A program made the translations under genes and the position numbers. Below are positions 33,593 to 41,517 of a DNA stretch of 64,000 nt, piece after piece (positions within the stretch are counted from its first letter, which is position 1; every line of letters starts with the position of its first letter). Below the pieces are notes generated by a model. The model worked only from the letters and a program-made list of their open reading frames with translations, had not been told where the DNA came from and made no database searches. The stretch spans positions 372,001 through 436,000 of the forward strand of contig NZ_JARVKY010000002.1 of NCBI RefSeq assembly GCF_029813785.1. The letters run 5' to 3'. The stretch comes from Streptomyces sp. DH41. GTDB lineage: Bacteria > Actinomycetota > Actinomycetes > Streptomycetales > Streptomycetaceae.

Positions 33593-36500
33593 ATGCGGGA
33601 CAGTCATCGGTCGGAGGCCGAGGGGCTACTGAGGCGGGCCGTGGAGGAGGAGGTACGGCGCTCGGGCGGGCGCACGGACGGCAGCGTGCTGCTGTCCCGG
33701 GCGCGCGGGTCGCTGGACGCGATGGCCCAGGCGGCCGCCGAGGAGTACGCGGCCTACACCCACGCCCTCGACGAGGCGGCCGCCGGACAGCTCACCTTCC
33801 GGCAGCGGTACGCCCGGGAGGGCGCCGGCACCCCCCTGCTGGTGGCCGCCGTGGCGGCGGTCGCCGCGGTGGTGGCCGACATGGCGCTCGGCACCGGTAC
33901 GGGTACGGCGGTGGGCGCGGGAGTGACCGTCGGGGTCGTCGGCGCCGCGGCGACGGTGGTGAAGGTGGTCGGCTCGCATGTGCCGGCCGCCCATCACCGC
34001 GCCGGTGCCGTGAGCCAGCCCGGCGGTCCCGAGCAGCTGCGGTTGCAGTGGCTGACGGCGCTGGAGGTGCGGGGCATCCGGCCGTTCCTGGACCAGCAGC
34101 GGATGCTCGCCGCGTCCACCGGGCCGAAGAAGGCGGCGGCCGGGCCGAGGCTGCGGGGTGCCGACAAGAGCGCCGCGGCCCGGGGGCGCAGCGCGCTGGA
34201 GCAGTCGTTCGCGCAGCTCCCGGAGCCGGAGGGCACCTTCGCGGGCCGGCGGCAGGAGATGGCGCGGCTGCGGCAGTGGGTGCAGGCGGCCCGAGCGAGC
34301 ACGGAGACGAAGCCGACGGTGGTGGTGCTGCACGGGGCCCCCGGCAGCGGCCGTACGACGCTCGCGGTGCGGGCCACGCACGAGCTGCGGGACTACTTCC
34401 GCGGGGCGTGTGTGGTCGACCTGCGCGGTGACGGGGCGGGGCCGAGCGGTGCCGGGGCACACGGGGAGGGGTCGCGCGGTGCCGCGTCCGGCGGGGAGTC
34501 GCCGCTGGGCACCCGGGACGCCCTGCTGCATCTGCTGAACCGGCTCGGGGCGCCCCGAGAGCAGCTGCTGTTCCGTGAGCGGTCGTCGGCGGCCCAGCAG
34601 GTCAAGCGGCTCAGCGAGCTGTACCACCAGCATCTGACGGGCGTGCCGGTCATCGTCGTACTGGACGACGCGTCCAGCGCCGAGCAGGTGCGCGCGCTGG
34701 TGCCGGAGCGGTCGGACAGCCTGGTGCTGGTCACCGCGCGGGAGGCGCTGGAGCTGTCCGCCGACCTGCCCGCACGGGTGCACCACCTCCCGGTGGAGGC
34801 CCTGGACGCGGCGGGCGCGGAGGAACTGCTGGGCGCCGCCGCCGAGGACGCGTCGGGACCGTACGACGCCGAGTCCACCGACCGGATCCGGCAGCTGTGC
34901 GGTGGGCTGCCGCTGGCGCTGCGGGTGGCGGGGTCGTCGCTGGGGCCGCGTTCGCCGCGCGCGCTGGCGACCGACCTGGGCGCGTACGGGCCGGTGGAGC
35001 CGGTCGAGCGGGCCCTGTGGCTGCGCTACACCGACCAGTCGGAACCGGCCCGGCGGCTGCTGCGCCGGCTGGCGCTGGCCGGGCGCACCTCACTGGGCGC
35101 CGCTGCCGCCGCCGCGGTGCTGGCCACGGACGAGACGGAGGCGACCCGGCAGTTGGCGGCGCTGTCGCGGGCGGGTCTGCTCGACCATGTCCGGGGCAGC
35201 CGCTACCGGCTGCACGACGTGGTGCGGGCCTTCGCCGAGGCGCGGCTCGCCGACGAGGAGGAGCCGGGCGAGCGGGCGGCGGCGCAGGAACGGCTGATCG
35301 CGAACTACGCCGAGCTGGCCGACTCGGTGCTGCGCCTGGTCGACGGCAACATGTCGACCCGCTCGGACCGGTTCGGGAGTTACGGCTTCACCTCCCTGGA
35401 CGAGGCGCTGCGCTGGCTGGACGACGAGTCGAGCTTCATCACGGCGGCGCTCCGGCACGCGGAGGGCGTCGACCAGGGCGCGGTGCTGAACCTGCTGGGC
35501 GCGCTGTGCGACTACTGCCTGCTGCGCGGCGACCTGTACCGGCTGGGTGAGATCAGCGAGCTGGCGCAGTCCGTGGACCAGGGGCTGCTGGTGCGGTCGG
35601 TGCAGTGGCGTACCGGTATCGCGGCCCGGCAGCTCGGCGAGCTGGACAAGGCGCGGACGACGCTCACCTCCGTGGTCGACCTGTACCGGGAGGCCCACCA
35701 CGACGCGGGGGCGGCCCGCGCCCTGTGCTCGCTGGGCATCACGCTGCACCACCAGGGCAATCTGACCGAGGCGGCGGCGAAGCTGCGGGAGGCGCTGGAG
35801 CTCCAGGCCGCGCCCGAGCTGGACACCGACCGGGCGTGGACGCTGCACGCGCTGGCGGCGGTGCAACGGGACCGGGCCCGGCTGGCGGAGGCCCTGGAGC
35901 TGCTCACCGAGTCACTGGTGCTGCACCGCGCGGGCGAGTCGGTGCACGGTCAGGCGTGGGCCCACTTCCAGCTCGGCCAGCTGCACCTGCGCATGGGCGA
36001 CGTACCGCGGGCGGAGGCGGACCTGCGCGCGGCCCTGGAGCTGTACGGCCGCACCCAGGACGCCCGCGGTGAGGCCTGGGCGCTGACCCAGCTGGCGCGG
36101 GCGCGGTTGATGGACGGCGACGCGTCCGAGGCCCTGGAGGAGCTGCGGCGGGCGGCGGCCCGGCACCGGGAGAACGAGGACGCGCGCGGCGAGGCGTGGA
36201 CGGTCTACTACGTCGGCCAGGCGCTGGAGGAGACGGGCGATCTGGACCAGTCGGTCCGCGAGCTGGAACGCTCCCGCACGATGTTCTCCCGGATGCGGGA
36301 CGTGTACGGCCTGGCCTGCGCCCGGCACCACTCGGCACGGGTCACCCGGGACCAGCGTGCCGCCCAGACCGGCTCGCTGCGGAACTCGGGTTTCGCCCGG
36401 CAGCTCCTGGTCGACGCCCGGGCTGACTTCCAGCGCATCGGCGTCGGTCACGGGGAGGCGTGGACCTGCCTGGAGCTGGCGCTCGTGGACGCAGGCAACG

Positions 36501-36850
36501 CCCGTACGCCGCAGGCGCTGGCGCTGTGCGACGAGGCGGTGGCGCTCTTCGCGGCATACGGCGACCTGCGGGGGGAGGACTGGGCCCGCTTCCTGCGCTG
36601 CACCCTGCTGCCGTACGCCGCCCCCGGGGGCGTGGAGGTCGGCACGGCGGTGGCGCAGGAGGAGCTGACCGAGCTGTCCCGCGCCCGCCACCCGGCACGG
36701 GACGCCAAGCTGGACGACTACGTGGAGGCCTACCAGCTGCTCCTGGAGCGTGGCGTCCGACTGGAGTCCGGCTGGCAGGCGTGGCACCTGGGCATGGTCC
36801 CGAGCCGTCAGGCCCGGGAGGTGATGGGGGTGGCGGTGACGACGGCGTAG
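33593..36850 (+). CDS. STAND (NB-ARC-type) NTPase with TPR array and N-terminal hydrophobic region
   Basis: 1085 residues; GGAGGGGG precedes the ATG. A helical N-terminus (about 1-80) leads into a hydrophobic, Gly/Ala-rich region (about 82-125, LLVAAVAAVAAVVADMALG ... VGVVGAAATVV) that could form one or two membrane segments. The NTPase core follows: Walker A GAPGSGRTT (about 250), Walker B VIVVLDDAS (about 354) and GLPLAL (about 438), then a winged-helix part. From about 600 to 1000 there are TPR repeats (ARALCSLGITLHHQGNLTEAAAKLREALELQ; AWAHFQLGQLHLRMGDVPRAEADLRAALELYG). The core resembles the NTPase-TPR part of AfsR-like regulators, but there is no SARP DNA-binding domain. STAND proteins are switch ATPases in regulation, cell death and phage defence; the role here is open. 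Confidence 0.88.
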   Translation: MRDSHRSEAEGLLRRAVEEEVRRSGGRTDGSVLLSRARGSLDAMAQAAAEEYAAYTHALDEAAAGQLTFRQRYAREGAGTPLLVAAVAAVAAVVADMALGTGTGTAVGAGVTVGVVGAAATVVKVVGSHVPAAHHRAGAVSQPGGPEQLRLQWLTALEVRGIRPFLDQQRMLAASTGPKKAAAGPRLRGADKSAAARGRSALEQSFAQLPEPEGTFAGRRQEMARLRQWVQAARASTETKPTVVVLHGAPGSGRTTLAVRATHELRDYFRGACVVDLRGDGAGPSGAGAHGEGSRGAASGGESPLGTRDALLHLLNRLGAPREQLLFRERSSAAQQVKRLSELYHQHLTGVPVIVVLDDASSAEQVRALVPERSDSLVLVTAREALELSADLPARVHHLPVEALDAAGAEELLGAAAEDASGPYDAESTDRIRQLCGGLPLALRVAGSSLGPRSPRALATDLGAYGPVEPVERALWLRYTDQSEPARRLLRRLALAGRTSLGAAAAAAVLATDETEATRQLAALSRAGLLDHVRGSRYRLHDVVRAFAEARLADEEEPGERAAAQERLIANYAELADSVLRLVDGNMSTRSDRFGSYGFTSLDEALRWLDDESSFITAALRHAEGVDQGAVLNLLGALCDYCLLRGDLYRLGEISELAQSVDQGLLVRSVQWRTGIAARQLGELDKARTTLTSVVDLYREAHHDAGAARALCSLGITLHHQGNLTEAAAKLREALELQAAPELDTDRAWTLHALAAVQRDRARLAEALELLTESLVLHRAGESVHGQAWAHFQLGQLHLRMGDVPRAEADLRAALELYGRTQDARGEAWALTQLARARLMDGDASEALEELRRAAARHRENEDARGEAWTVYYVGQALEETGDLDQSVRELERSRTMFSRMRDVYGLACARHHSARVTRDQRAAQTGSLRNSGFARQLLVDARADFQRIGVGHGEAWTCLELALVDAGNARTPQALALCDEAVALFAAYGDLRGEDWARFLRCTLLPYAAPGGVEVGTAVAQEELTELSRARHPARDAKLDDYVEAYQLLLERGVRLESGWQAWHLGMVPSRQAREVMGVAVTTA

Positions 36851-36893
36851 CCGCACCGGCCGCGGGCGGCCGTGCCTCGCGCCGGGGCGGCAC

Positions 36894-36959
36894 GGGTGGG
36901 CGCGGCGACGCCGTGCACCCACCCCTGTCGCATCCCGGCGCCGGGTGACCGCGTCACCC
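36894..36959. terminator. Hairpins between convergent STAND gene and 36954 gene
   Basis: GGGTGGG (36894-36900) pairs with CCCACCC (36918-36924), and GGGTGAC (36943-36949) pairs with GTCACCC (36953-36959). The second stem includes the stop codon of the leftward small gene. Confidence 0.5.
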
Positions 36960-37187
36960 CTTCTGCGGCTCCGCCGGGACGCCGGAGGCCTCCGCCTCCG
37001 GCGTCTCCTTGAAATCGACCTTGCCCATGTGCCGGCTCATGGACCGCATCAGACCCCACACCGCCAGGGCCATCACCGCGAAGACGATGAAACCGAGGAC
37101 ACCGGGGGTGACCTTGTCCTCGTCGAGTTCGGCGAGAGTGACGAGGTGCGTCATTGCCAGGCTTGCGCTTGCACTCATGTCAGGCAT
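36954..37187 (-). CDS. Small single-pass membrane protein behind mca
   Basis: 77 residues from ATG 37187, which overlaps the end of mca by eight bases; ATG 37178 directly after the mca stop is the alternative. The sequence has a polar start (THLVTLAELDEDKVTPG), one helix (VLGFIVFAVMALAVWGLMRSM) and a short charged tail (SRHMGKVDFKETPEAEASG). Small proteins of this type are regularly found next to mca in Streptomyces, as far as I remember; their function is not known. Coupling to mca suggests co-expression. Confidence 0.78.
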   Translation of the reverse strand: MPDMSASASLAMTHLVTLAELDEDKVTPGVLGFIVFAVMALAVWGLMRSMSRHMGKVDFKETPEAEASGVPAEPQKG

Positions 37188-38061
37188 TGTCCCGGATGCC
37201 CGCGAAGAGGTCGTCCTCGGGGAGGGAAGTATCGACGAGGGACTTCGCGAGCTCGTACTCCTCGGTGGGCCAGACCTCCCTCTGGACGTCCATCGGCACC
37301 CGGAACCAGCCGCCGTCGGGGTCGATCTGCGTGGCGTGCGCGATCAGCGCCTTGTCGCGGATCTCGAAGAAGTCGGCGCAGGGGACGTGCGTGGTGAGCG
37401 TGCGCTCCTTGCGTTCGAACTCCGACCAGCGCTTGAGCCAGTCCCCGTAGGGCGACTCCAGGCCGCGCTCCAGCAGCGCGTTGTGCAGCGCCTCGGTGCG
37501 GGGGCGGTTGAAGCCCTGGTTGTAGTAGACCTTCATCGGCTGGTACGCCGCTCCGTACTCGGCCTCCGGGTACTTCTCGGTGTCGGCCGCGCCCTCGAAG
37601 GCCACCATCGTGATCTTGTGGGTCATGATGTGGTCGGGGTGGGGGTAGCCGCCGTTCTCGTCGTAGGTGGTGATCACCTGGGGACGGAAGGAACGGATCT
37701 TCCGCACGAGCTCACCGGCCGCCTTGTCGACGTCCTCCAGGGCGAAGCAGCCCTCCGGCAGCGGCGGCAGCGGGTCGCCCTCGGGCAGGCCGGAGTCGAC
37801 GAAGCCGAGCCATTCCTGTCCCACGCCCAGGATCTCCCGGGCCTCGTCCATCTCCTTCTTGCGTACCTCGTGGATGTTCTCCTCGATGTACGCGTCGCCC
37901 TGGAGCTTGGGGTTGAGGATGGAGCCACGCTCCCCGCCCGTGCAGGTCACGACCAGCACGTCCACCCCCTCGGACACGTACTTCGCCATGGTGGCCGCGC
38001 CCTTGCTCGACTCGTCGTCGGGGTGGGCGTGCACGGCCATCAGTCGCAGCTGGTCAGTCAA
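37180..38061 (-). CDS. mca: Mycothiol S-conjugate amidase
   Basis: 293 residues from a TTG start at 38061 preceded by GAGGA; this gives the conserved N-terminus LRLMAVHAHPDDESSKG. Zinc-dependent LmbE-like fold: AHPDDE and the HPDH segment (GGYPHPDHIMTHK) carry the metal ligands. Mca cleaves mycothiol S-conjugates to glucosaminyl-inositol and a mercapturic acid that is exported, so it detoxifies electrophiles and antibiotics in actinobacteria. Its length and the C-terminal ELAKSLVDTSLPEDDLFAGIR distinguish it from the deacetylase MshB. Rare TTG start. Presence of Mca supports actinobacterial origin. Confidence 0.95.
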   Translation of the reverse strand: MTDQLRLMAVHAHPDDESSKGAATMAKYVSEGVDVLVVTCTGGERGSILNPKLQGDAYIEENIHEVRKKEMDEAREILGVGQEWLGFVDSGLPEGDPLPPLPEGCFALEDVDKAAGELVRKIRSFRPQVITTYDENGGYPHPDHIMTHKITMVAFEGAADTEKYPEAEYGAAYQPMKVYYNQGFNRPRTEALHNALLERGLESPYGDWLKRWSEFERKERTLTTHVPCADFFEIRDKALIAHATQIDPDGGWFRVPMDVQREVWPTEEYELAKSLVDTSLPEDDLFAGIRDNA

Positions 38062-38240
38062 GACTCAATCCTCGGTCAGTCGGCGCCCGTGTGCGTCGGC
38101 GCGATCCAATAGGTGCCGCCCCGCAGGGGCGTCGTCGAGGGGCGGCGGTCGGGTGGTGGGTGGGGGCTTCTATAGTGACCGAATCGGGAGCCGAATAATT
38201 CCGGAGCCCGGGAAGACCGGCTCCTGCCGAGAGGACGACC

Positions 38241-38639
38241 ATGAGTACGGCGAGCACGCAGACGCCCGAGAGCCGGTACGGCCGCTCCTCGGACGAACGG
38301 GCCGACCGCACGCTCAAGGTCGTCGGCGCCGTGCTCGGTGCCGTGCTGCTCGCGGTGATCGGCTGGTTCGGCTACCACTACGTCGCCCAGAACGAGATCA
38401 GCGGCGAGCTGATCGGGTTCGAGCTCGCGGAGGACTCGGTGCAGGTGCACCTGGAGGTCCGCAAGGATGCCGGCGCCGTCGGCTACTGCACGGTGCGCTC
38501 CCAGGCTGAGGACGGCGACGAGGTCGGCCGGGCCGACTTCCGCTTCGACGGGGACTCCACGCGCATCGACAAGGTCGTCACCCTGAGGACGAAGGCCGCG
38601 GGTACGACGGCCGAGCTGCTCGGCTGCCACGCGGGCTGA
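38241..38639 (+). CDS. DUF4307 membrane protein
   Basis: 132 residues, GAGAGGA before the ATG. A short charged cytoplasmic end (TPESRYGRSSDERADRTLK) precedes one helix (VVGAVLGAVLLAVIGWFGYHYVA). A beta-rich extracytoplasmic domain follows (SGELIGFELAEDSVQVHLEVRKDAGAVGYCTVRSQAEDGDEVGRADFRF ... VVTLRTKAAGTTAELLGC), with two Cys that could pair. This matches the actinobacterial DUF4307 layout, commonly found between mca and greA. Function unknown. Divergent from mca across 179 bases. Confidence 0.88.
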   Translation: MSTASTQTPESRYGRSSDERADRTLKVVGAVLGAVLLAVIGWFGYHYVAQNEISGELIGFELAEDSVQVHLEVRKDAGAVGYCTVRSQAEDGDEVGRADFRFDGDSTRIDKVVTLRTKAAGTTAELLGCHAG

Positions 38640-38820
38640 CCCCGCGCAGCCCCGTCGGTGCGAATCCGTACGCGCTGACCTGCGGTGACATGAATCTGGT
38701 GGCTTATGTCCTCCCCCTTTGGCCACTGAATTGTTAGGCTCGTGGTTTCGCCCTTCCGTGAAGGAACATCCTTCTGGGTAGGGCGTTGATTTGTATTCCC
38801 AGTACCAACGAGGAGCACCC

Positions 38821-39318
38821 GTGACCCAGACCAGCGAGAACGTCACCTGGCTGACCCAGGAGGCGTACAACAAGCTCAAGGAGGAGCTTGAATACCTTAC
38901 TGGTCCTGCGCGCACCGAGATCTCTGCCAAGATCGCCGCGGCCCGTGAGGAGGGCGACCTCCGTGAGAACGGCGGGTACCACGCGGCGAAGGAGGAGCAG
39001 GGCAAGCAGGAGCTCCGCGTGCGCCAGCTGACCCAGCTGCTCGAGAGCGCCAAGGTCGGTGAGGCTCCGGCCGCGGACGGCGCGGTGGCGCCCGGCATGG
39101 TCGTCACGATCGCCTTCGACGGTGACGAGGACGACACGCTGACCTTCCTGCTCGCCTCGCGCGAGTACGCGAGCTCGGACATCGAGACCTACTCGCCGCA
39201 GTCTCCGCTGGGCTCGGGCGTCATGGGCCACAAGGTCGGCGAGGACGCGCAGTACGAGCTGCCCAACGGCAAGCCGGCGTCCGTGAAGATCCTCAAGGCC
39301 GAGCCCTACAACGGCTGA
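38821..39318 (+). CDS. greA: Transcription elongation factor GreA
   Basis: 165 residues from GTG 38821 (GAGGAGC seven bases upstream); the ten-codon longer reading is not conserved. N-terminal coiled coil with the acidic tip (EYLTGPARTEISAKIAAAREEGDLRENGGYHAAKEEQGKQELRVRQLTQLL): the Asp and Glu in EEGDLRENG enter the RNA polymerase secondary channel and promote cleavage of backtracked RNA. The C-terminal FKBP-like domain has SPQSPLGSGVMGHKVGED and ends KILKAEPY. A central insertion (EDDTLTFLLASRE) is usual for actinobacterial GreA. Followed by a 21-bp hairpin. Confidence 0.95.
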   Translation: MTQTSENVTWLTQEAYNKLKEELEYLTGPARTEISAKIAAAREEGDLRENGGYHAAKEEQGKQELRVRQLTQLLESAKVGEAPAADGAVAPGMVVTIAFDGDEDDTLTFLLASREYASSDIETYSPQSPLGSGVMGHKVGEDAQYELPNGKPASVKILKAEPYNG

Positions 39319-39365
39319 CCAGGCTCCCTCCCCCAGGCCGGTGGTACACCCGGCCGCCTGTCGAT

Positions 39366-39413
39366 GACGAGCCCCCGGCGTCCCGGTGAACCCCGGGACG
39401 CCGGGGGCTCGTC
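39366..39413. terminator. 21-bp perfect hairpin between greA and the ABC exporter genes
   Basis: Arms 39366-39386 and 39393-39413 are perfectly complementary (core GCCCCCGGCGTCCCGG) with a 6-base loop. It sits 48 bases after the greA stop and 66 bases beyond the permease stop, so it can serve both convergent genes. Confidence 0.85.
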
Positions 39414-39423
39414 GTCATGCGGC

Positions 39424-39486
39424 AGCGCCGTCATGAAGCACCGTCGTCATGAAGCGCCGCCGTCATGAAGCGCCGTCGTCATGAGG
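39424..39486. repeat. Four tandem copies of a 16-bp unit
   Basis: GCxCCGyCGTCATGAA is repeated about four times with small changes and runs into the last codons and stop of the ABC permease gene. The unit on the minus strand contains TTCATGACGGCGG. Probably replication slippage after the stop codon; copy number may vary between strains. Confidence 0.7.
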
Positions 39487-40336
39487 CGGCCGAGCGGTAC
39501 TTGCGGACCGCCAGCGTCCGGAAGACCGCGATGATCAGGACGGACCAGATCAGCGAGGCCCAGACCGGATGCTGCATGGGCCAGGCGTCGGACTGCACGA
39601 CGCCCGGGTTGCCGAACAGCTCGCGGCAGGCCTGCACGGTGGCGCTGAACGGGTTCCACTCGGCGATGTGCCGAAGCCACGGCGTCATCTGGCTGGAGTC
39701 CACGAAGGCGTTCGACACGAACGTCACCGGGAAGAGCCAGATGATCCCGCCCGAGGTCGCCGCCTCCGGCGTTCGCACGGAGAGGCCGATCAGCGCGCCG
39801 ATCCAGGTGAAGGCGTATCCCAGGAGAAGCAGCAGGCCGAAGCCGGCCAGGATCTGCCCGGCGTTGGTCGGATCCGCCGAACCGGTGCGCCAGCCCACGA
39901 TCAGCGCCACGATCGCGAGGACGAGCAGCGTGATGGACGTCTGCACGAGGTCGGCGACGGTGCGGCCGGTCAGCACCGCGCCACGGGCCATCGGCAGGGA
40001 ACGGAAGCGGTCGACGAGCCCCTTCTGCATGTCGTCGGCGATGCCGGCCGCCGATCCGGCGGTGGCGAACGTGACGGTCTGCGCGAAGATGCCGGCCATC
40101 AGGAAGTCCTTGTAGACGTCCGGGTCGGTGGTGTTCCCGATCTTCATCGAGCCACCGAAGACGTACGTGAAGAGGACCACGAACATCACCGGCTGAATGA
40201 TCCCGAACAGGACCATCTCGGGGATCCTGGTCATCCGGATCAGGTTCCTGCGGGCGATGACCAGGGAGTCCCGGACGGACTGGCCGAAGGCGCCTGCGGG
40301 CGCCGCGACCCGCGCGGTGTCGGTGGCGGCACTCAC
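39479..40336 (-). CDS. ABC-2 type exporter permease (DrrB-like)
   Basis: 285 residues from GTG 40336, overlapping the ATPase stop (GTGA). Six membrane helices with ABC-2 features: RRNLIRMTRIPEMVLFGIIQPVMFVVLFTYVFGG, MAGIFAQTVTFATAGSAAGIADDMQKGLVDRFRSLPM (the conserved cytoplasmic loop that contacts the ATPase), and the FPVTFVSNAFVDSSQMTPWLRHIAEWNPFSATVQACRELF segment typical of daunorubicin-resistance type permeases. It forms a drug or lipid export pump with the ATPase gene. The 3' end merges into a 16-bp tandem repeat. Confidence 0.93.
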   Translation of the reverse strand: MSAATDTARVAAPAGAFGQSVRDSLVIARRNLIRMTRIPEMVLFGIIQPVMFVVLFTYVFGGSMKIGNTTDPDVYKDFLMAGIFAQTVTFATAGSAAGIADDMQKGLVDRFRSLPMARGAVLTGRTVADLVQTSITLLVLAIVALIVGWRTGSADPTNAGQILAGFGLLLLLGYAFTWIGALIGLSVRTPEAATSGGIIWLFPVTFVSNAFVDSSQMTPWLRHIAEWNPFSATVQACRELFGNPGVVQSDAWPMQHPVWASLIWSVLIIAVFRTLAVRKYRSAAS

Positions 40337-41355
40337 TTGGCGGTCTCCTTCTCGTCCTTGCGGCCGGCGCTCTTGTCCTCGCGGCCGGTGTCGGCCGCCG
40401 GGCCGTTCTCCTTGGCCTCGGCCACGTGTCCGGTGAGGGAGAGGAAGACGTCGTCGAGGGTGGGGCGGCGCAGGCCGATGTCGTCGATCTCGATGCCGCG
40501 GCTGTCGAGTTCGCGGATGACCTCGGCGAGCAGCTTCGCGCCACCGGTGACGGGGACGGTGAGCTTGCGGGTGTGCTCCTCGACGGTGGTGGCGCCCTTG
40601 CCGAATCCGCCGAGCACCTCGGCGGCCGTCCCCATGTGCTCCCGCTCGTGGACCACGACCTCGACGCGCTCTCCGCCGGTGCGCGCCTTGAGCTGGTCGG
40701 AGGTGCCGCGGGCGATGACGCGGCCGTGGTCGACGACCGCGATGTCGTGCGCGAGGTGGTCGGCCTCCTCCAGATACTGCGTGGTCAGCAGGAGGGTCGT
40801 ACCGCCGGCGACCAGCTGCTTGATGACCTCCCACAGCTCCTGCCGGTTGCGTGGGTCGAGGCCGGTCGTCGGTTCGTCCATGAACATGACGGGCGGGGAG
40901 ACGACCAGGGCCGCCGCCAGGTCGAGCCGGCGGCGCATGCCACCCGAGTAGGTCTTCGTCGGGCGGTCGGCGGCGTCCGCGAGGTGGAACTGTTCGAGCA
41001 GCTCGCCGGCCCGGGCCTTCGCGGCCCTGGCCCGCATCTGGTAGAGCTGGCCGACCATCTGGAGGTTCTCCCGGCCGGTCAGGTATTCGTCGACCGCGGC
41101 GAACTGGCCGGAGAGGCCGATCGACCGCCGTACGTCGTTGGGCTGCTTGAGCACGTCGATGCCCGCGACGACCGCCCGGCCGCTGTCCGGGCGCAGCAGG
41201 GTGGTGAGGCAGCGGACGGCGGTCGTCTTGCCCGCGCCGTTCGGCCCGAGCAGGCCGAGGACCGTGCCCTCGGGAACGTCGAGGTCGACGCCGTCCAGAG
41301 CCCTTACGTCGCCGAAGGTCTTCACCAGGCCTTCGGCATAGATGGCGCCTGGCAT
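40333..41355 (-). CDS. ABC exporter ATPase (DrrA-like)
   Basis: 340 residues from ATG 41355 (GGAGA six bases upstream). All motor motifs are present: Walker A GPNGAGKTT, Q-loop LSGQFAAVDEYLTGRENL, signature YSGGMRRRLDLAAAL, Walker B PVMFMDEPTTGLD and switch His in LLLTTQYLEEADHLA. The C-terminal extension (ELDSRGIEIDDIGLRRPTLDDVFLSLTGH) is diagnostic for the DrrA family, which exports anthracyclines and other drugs. A Lys/Glu-rich tail of about 30 residues is additional. Coupled to the permease by a 4-base overlap. A PadR-like palindrome 88 bases upstream suggests induction by an exported compound. Confidence 0.95.
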   Translation of the reverse strand: MPGAIYAEGLVKTFGDVRALDGVDLDVPEGTVLGLLGPNGAGKTTAVRCLTTLLRPDSGRAVVAGIDVLKQPNDVRRSIGLSGQFAAVDEYLTGRENLQMVGQLYQMRARAAKARAGELLEQFHLADAADRPTKTYSGGMRRRLDLAAALVVSPPVMFMDEPTTGLDPRNRQELWEVIKQLVAGGTTLLLTTQYLEEADHLAHDIAVVDHGRVIARGTSDQLKARTGGERVEVVVHEREHMGTAAEVLGGFGKGATTVEEHTRKLTVPVTGGAKLLAEVIRELDSRGIEIDDIGLRRPTLDDVFLSLTGHVAEAKENGPAADTGREDKSAGRKDEKETAK

Positions 41356-41405
41356 ATGAGTCTCCACGTCGTCGGGGATTCTTCGCAAAGCCTAGGTTTG
41401 TACGT

Positions 41406-41427
41406 TTCGCTCCGCGCAGCGAGCGAA
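41406..41427 (-). promoter_or_regulatory. Inverted repeat in the leader of the exporter operon
   Basis: TTCGCTC (41406-41412) and GAGCGAA (41421-41427) with an 8-base spacer lie between the palindrome at 41443 and the ATPase start. Could be an RNA hairpin in the 5' leader or a second protein site. Confidence 0.4.
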
Positions 41428-41442
41428 TTACCACACACCATA

Positions 41443-41458
41443 ACGCGATGTATCGCGT
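41443..41458. promoter_or_regulatory. Palindrome ACGCGAT-GT-ATCGCGT, probable exporter operator
   Basis: Perfect 7-bp arms around GT, 88 bases before the ATPase start. The symmetry and the ATGTATCGCG core resemble PadR-family operators that commonly control DrrAB-type pumps in Streptomyces. No padR gene is in this window, so the regulator would act in trans (inference). Confidence 0.5.
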
Positions 41459-41517
41459 CTCACAACGCCTTTCCTCGAACGAGTGACCCCGTCCCTACTG
41501 GCCGGCCGGGTGGCAGG

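Noticed and set aside
39424..39486. CRISPR-like array
   Set aside because: Units are 16 bp with no spacers and lie at a gene end; no cas genes anywhere.
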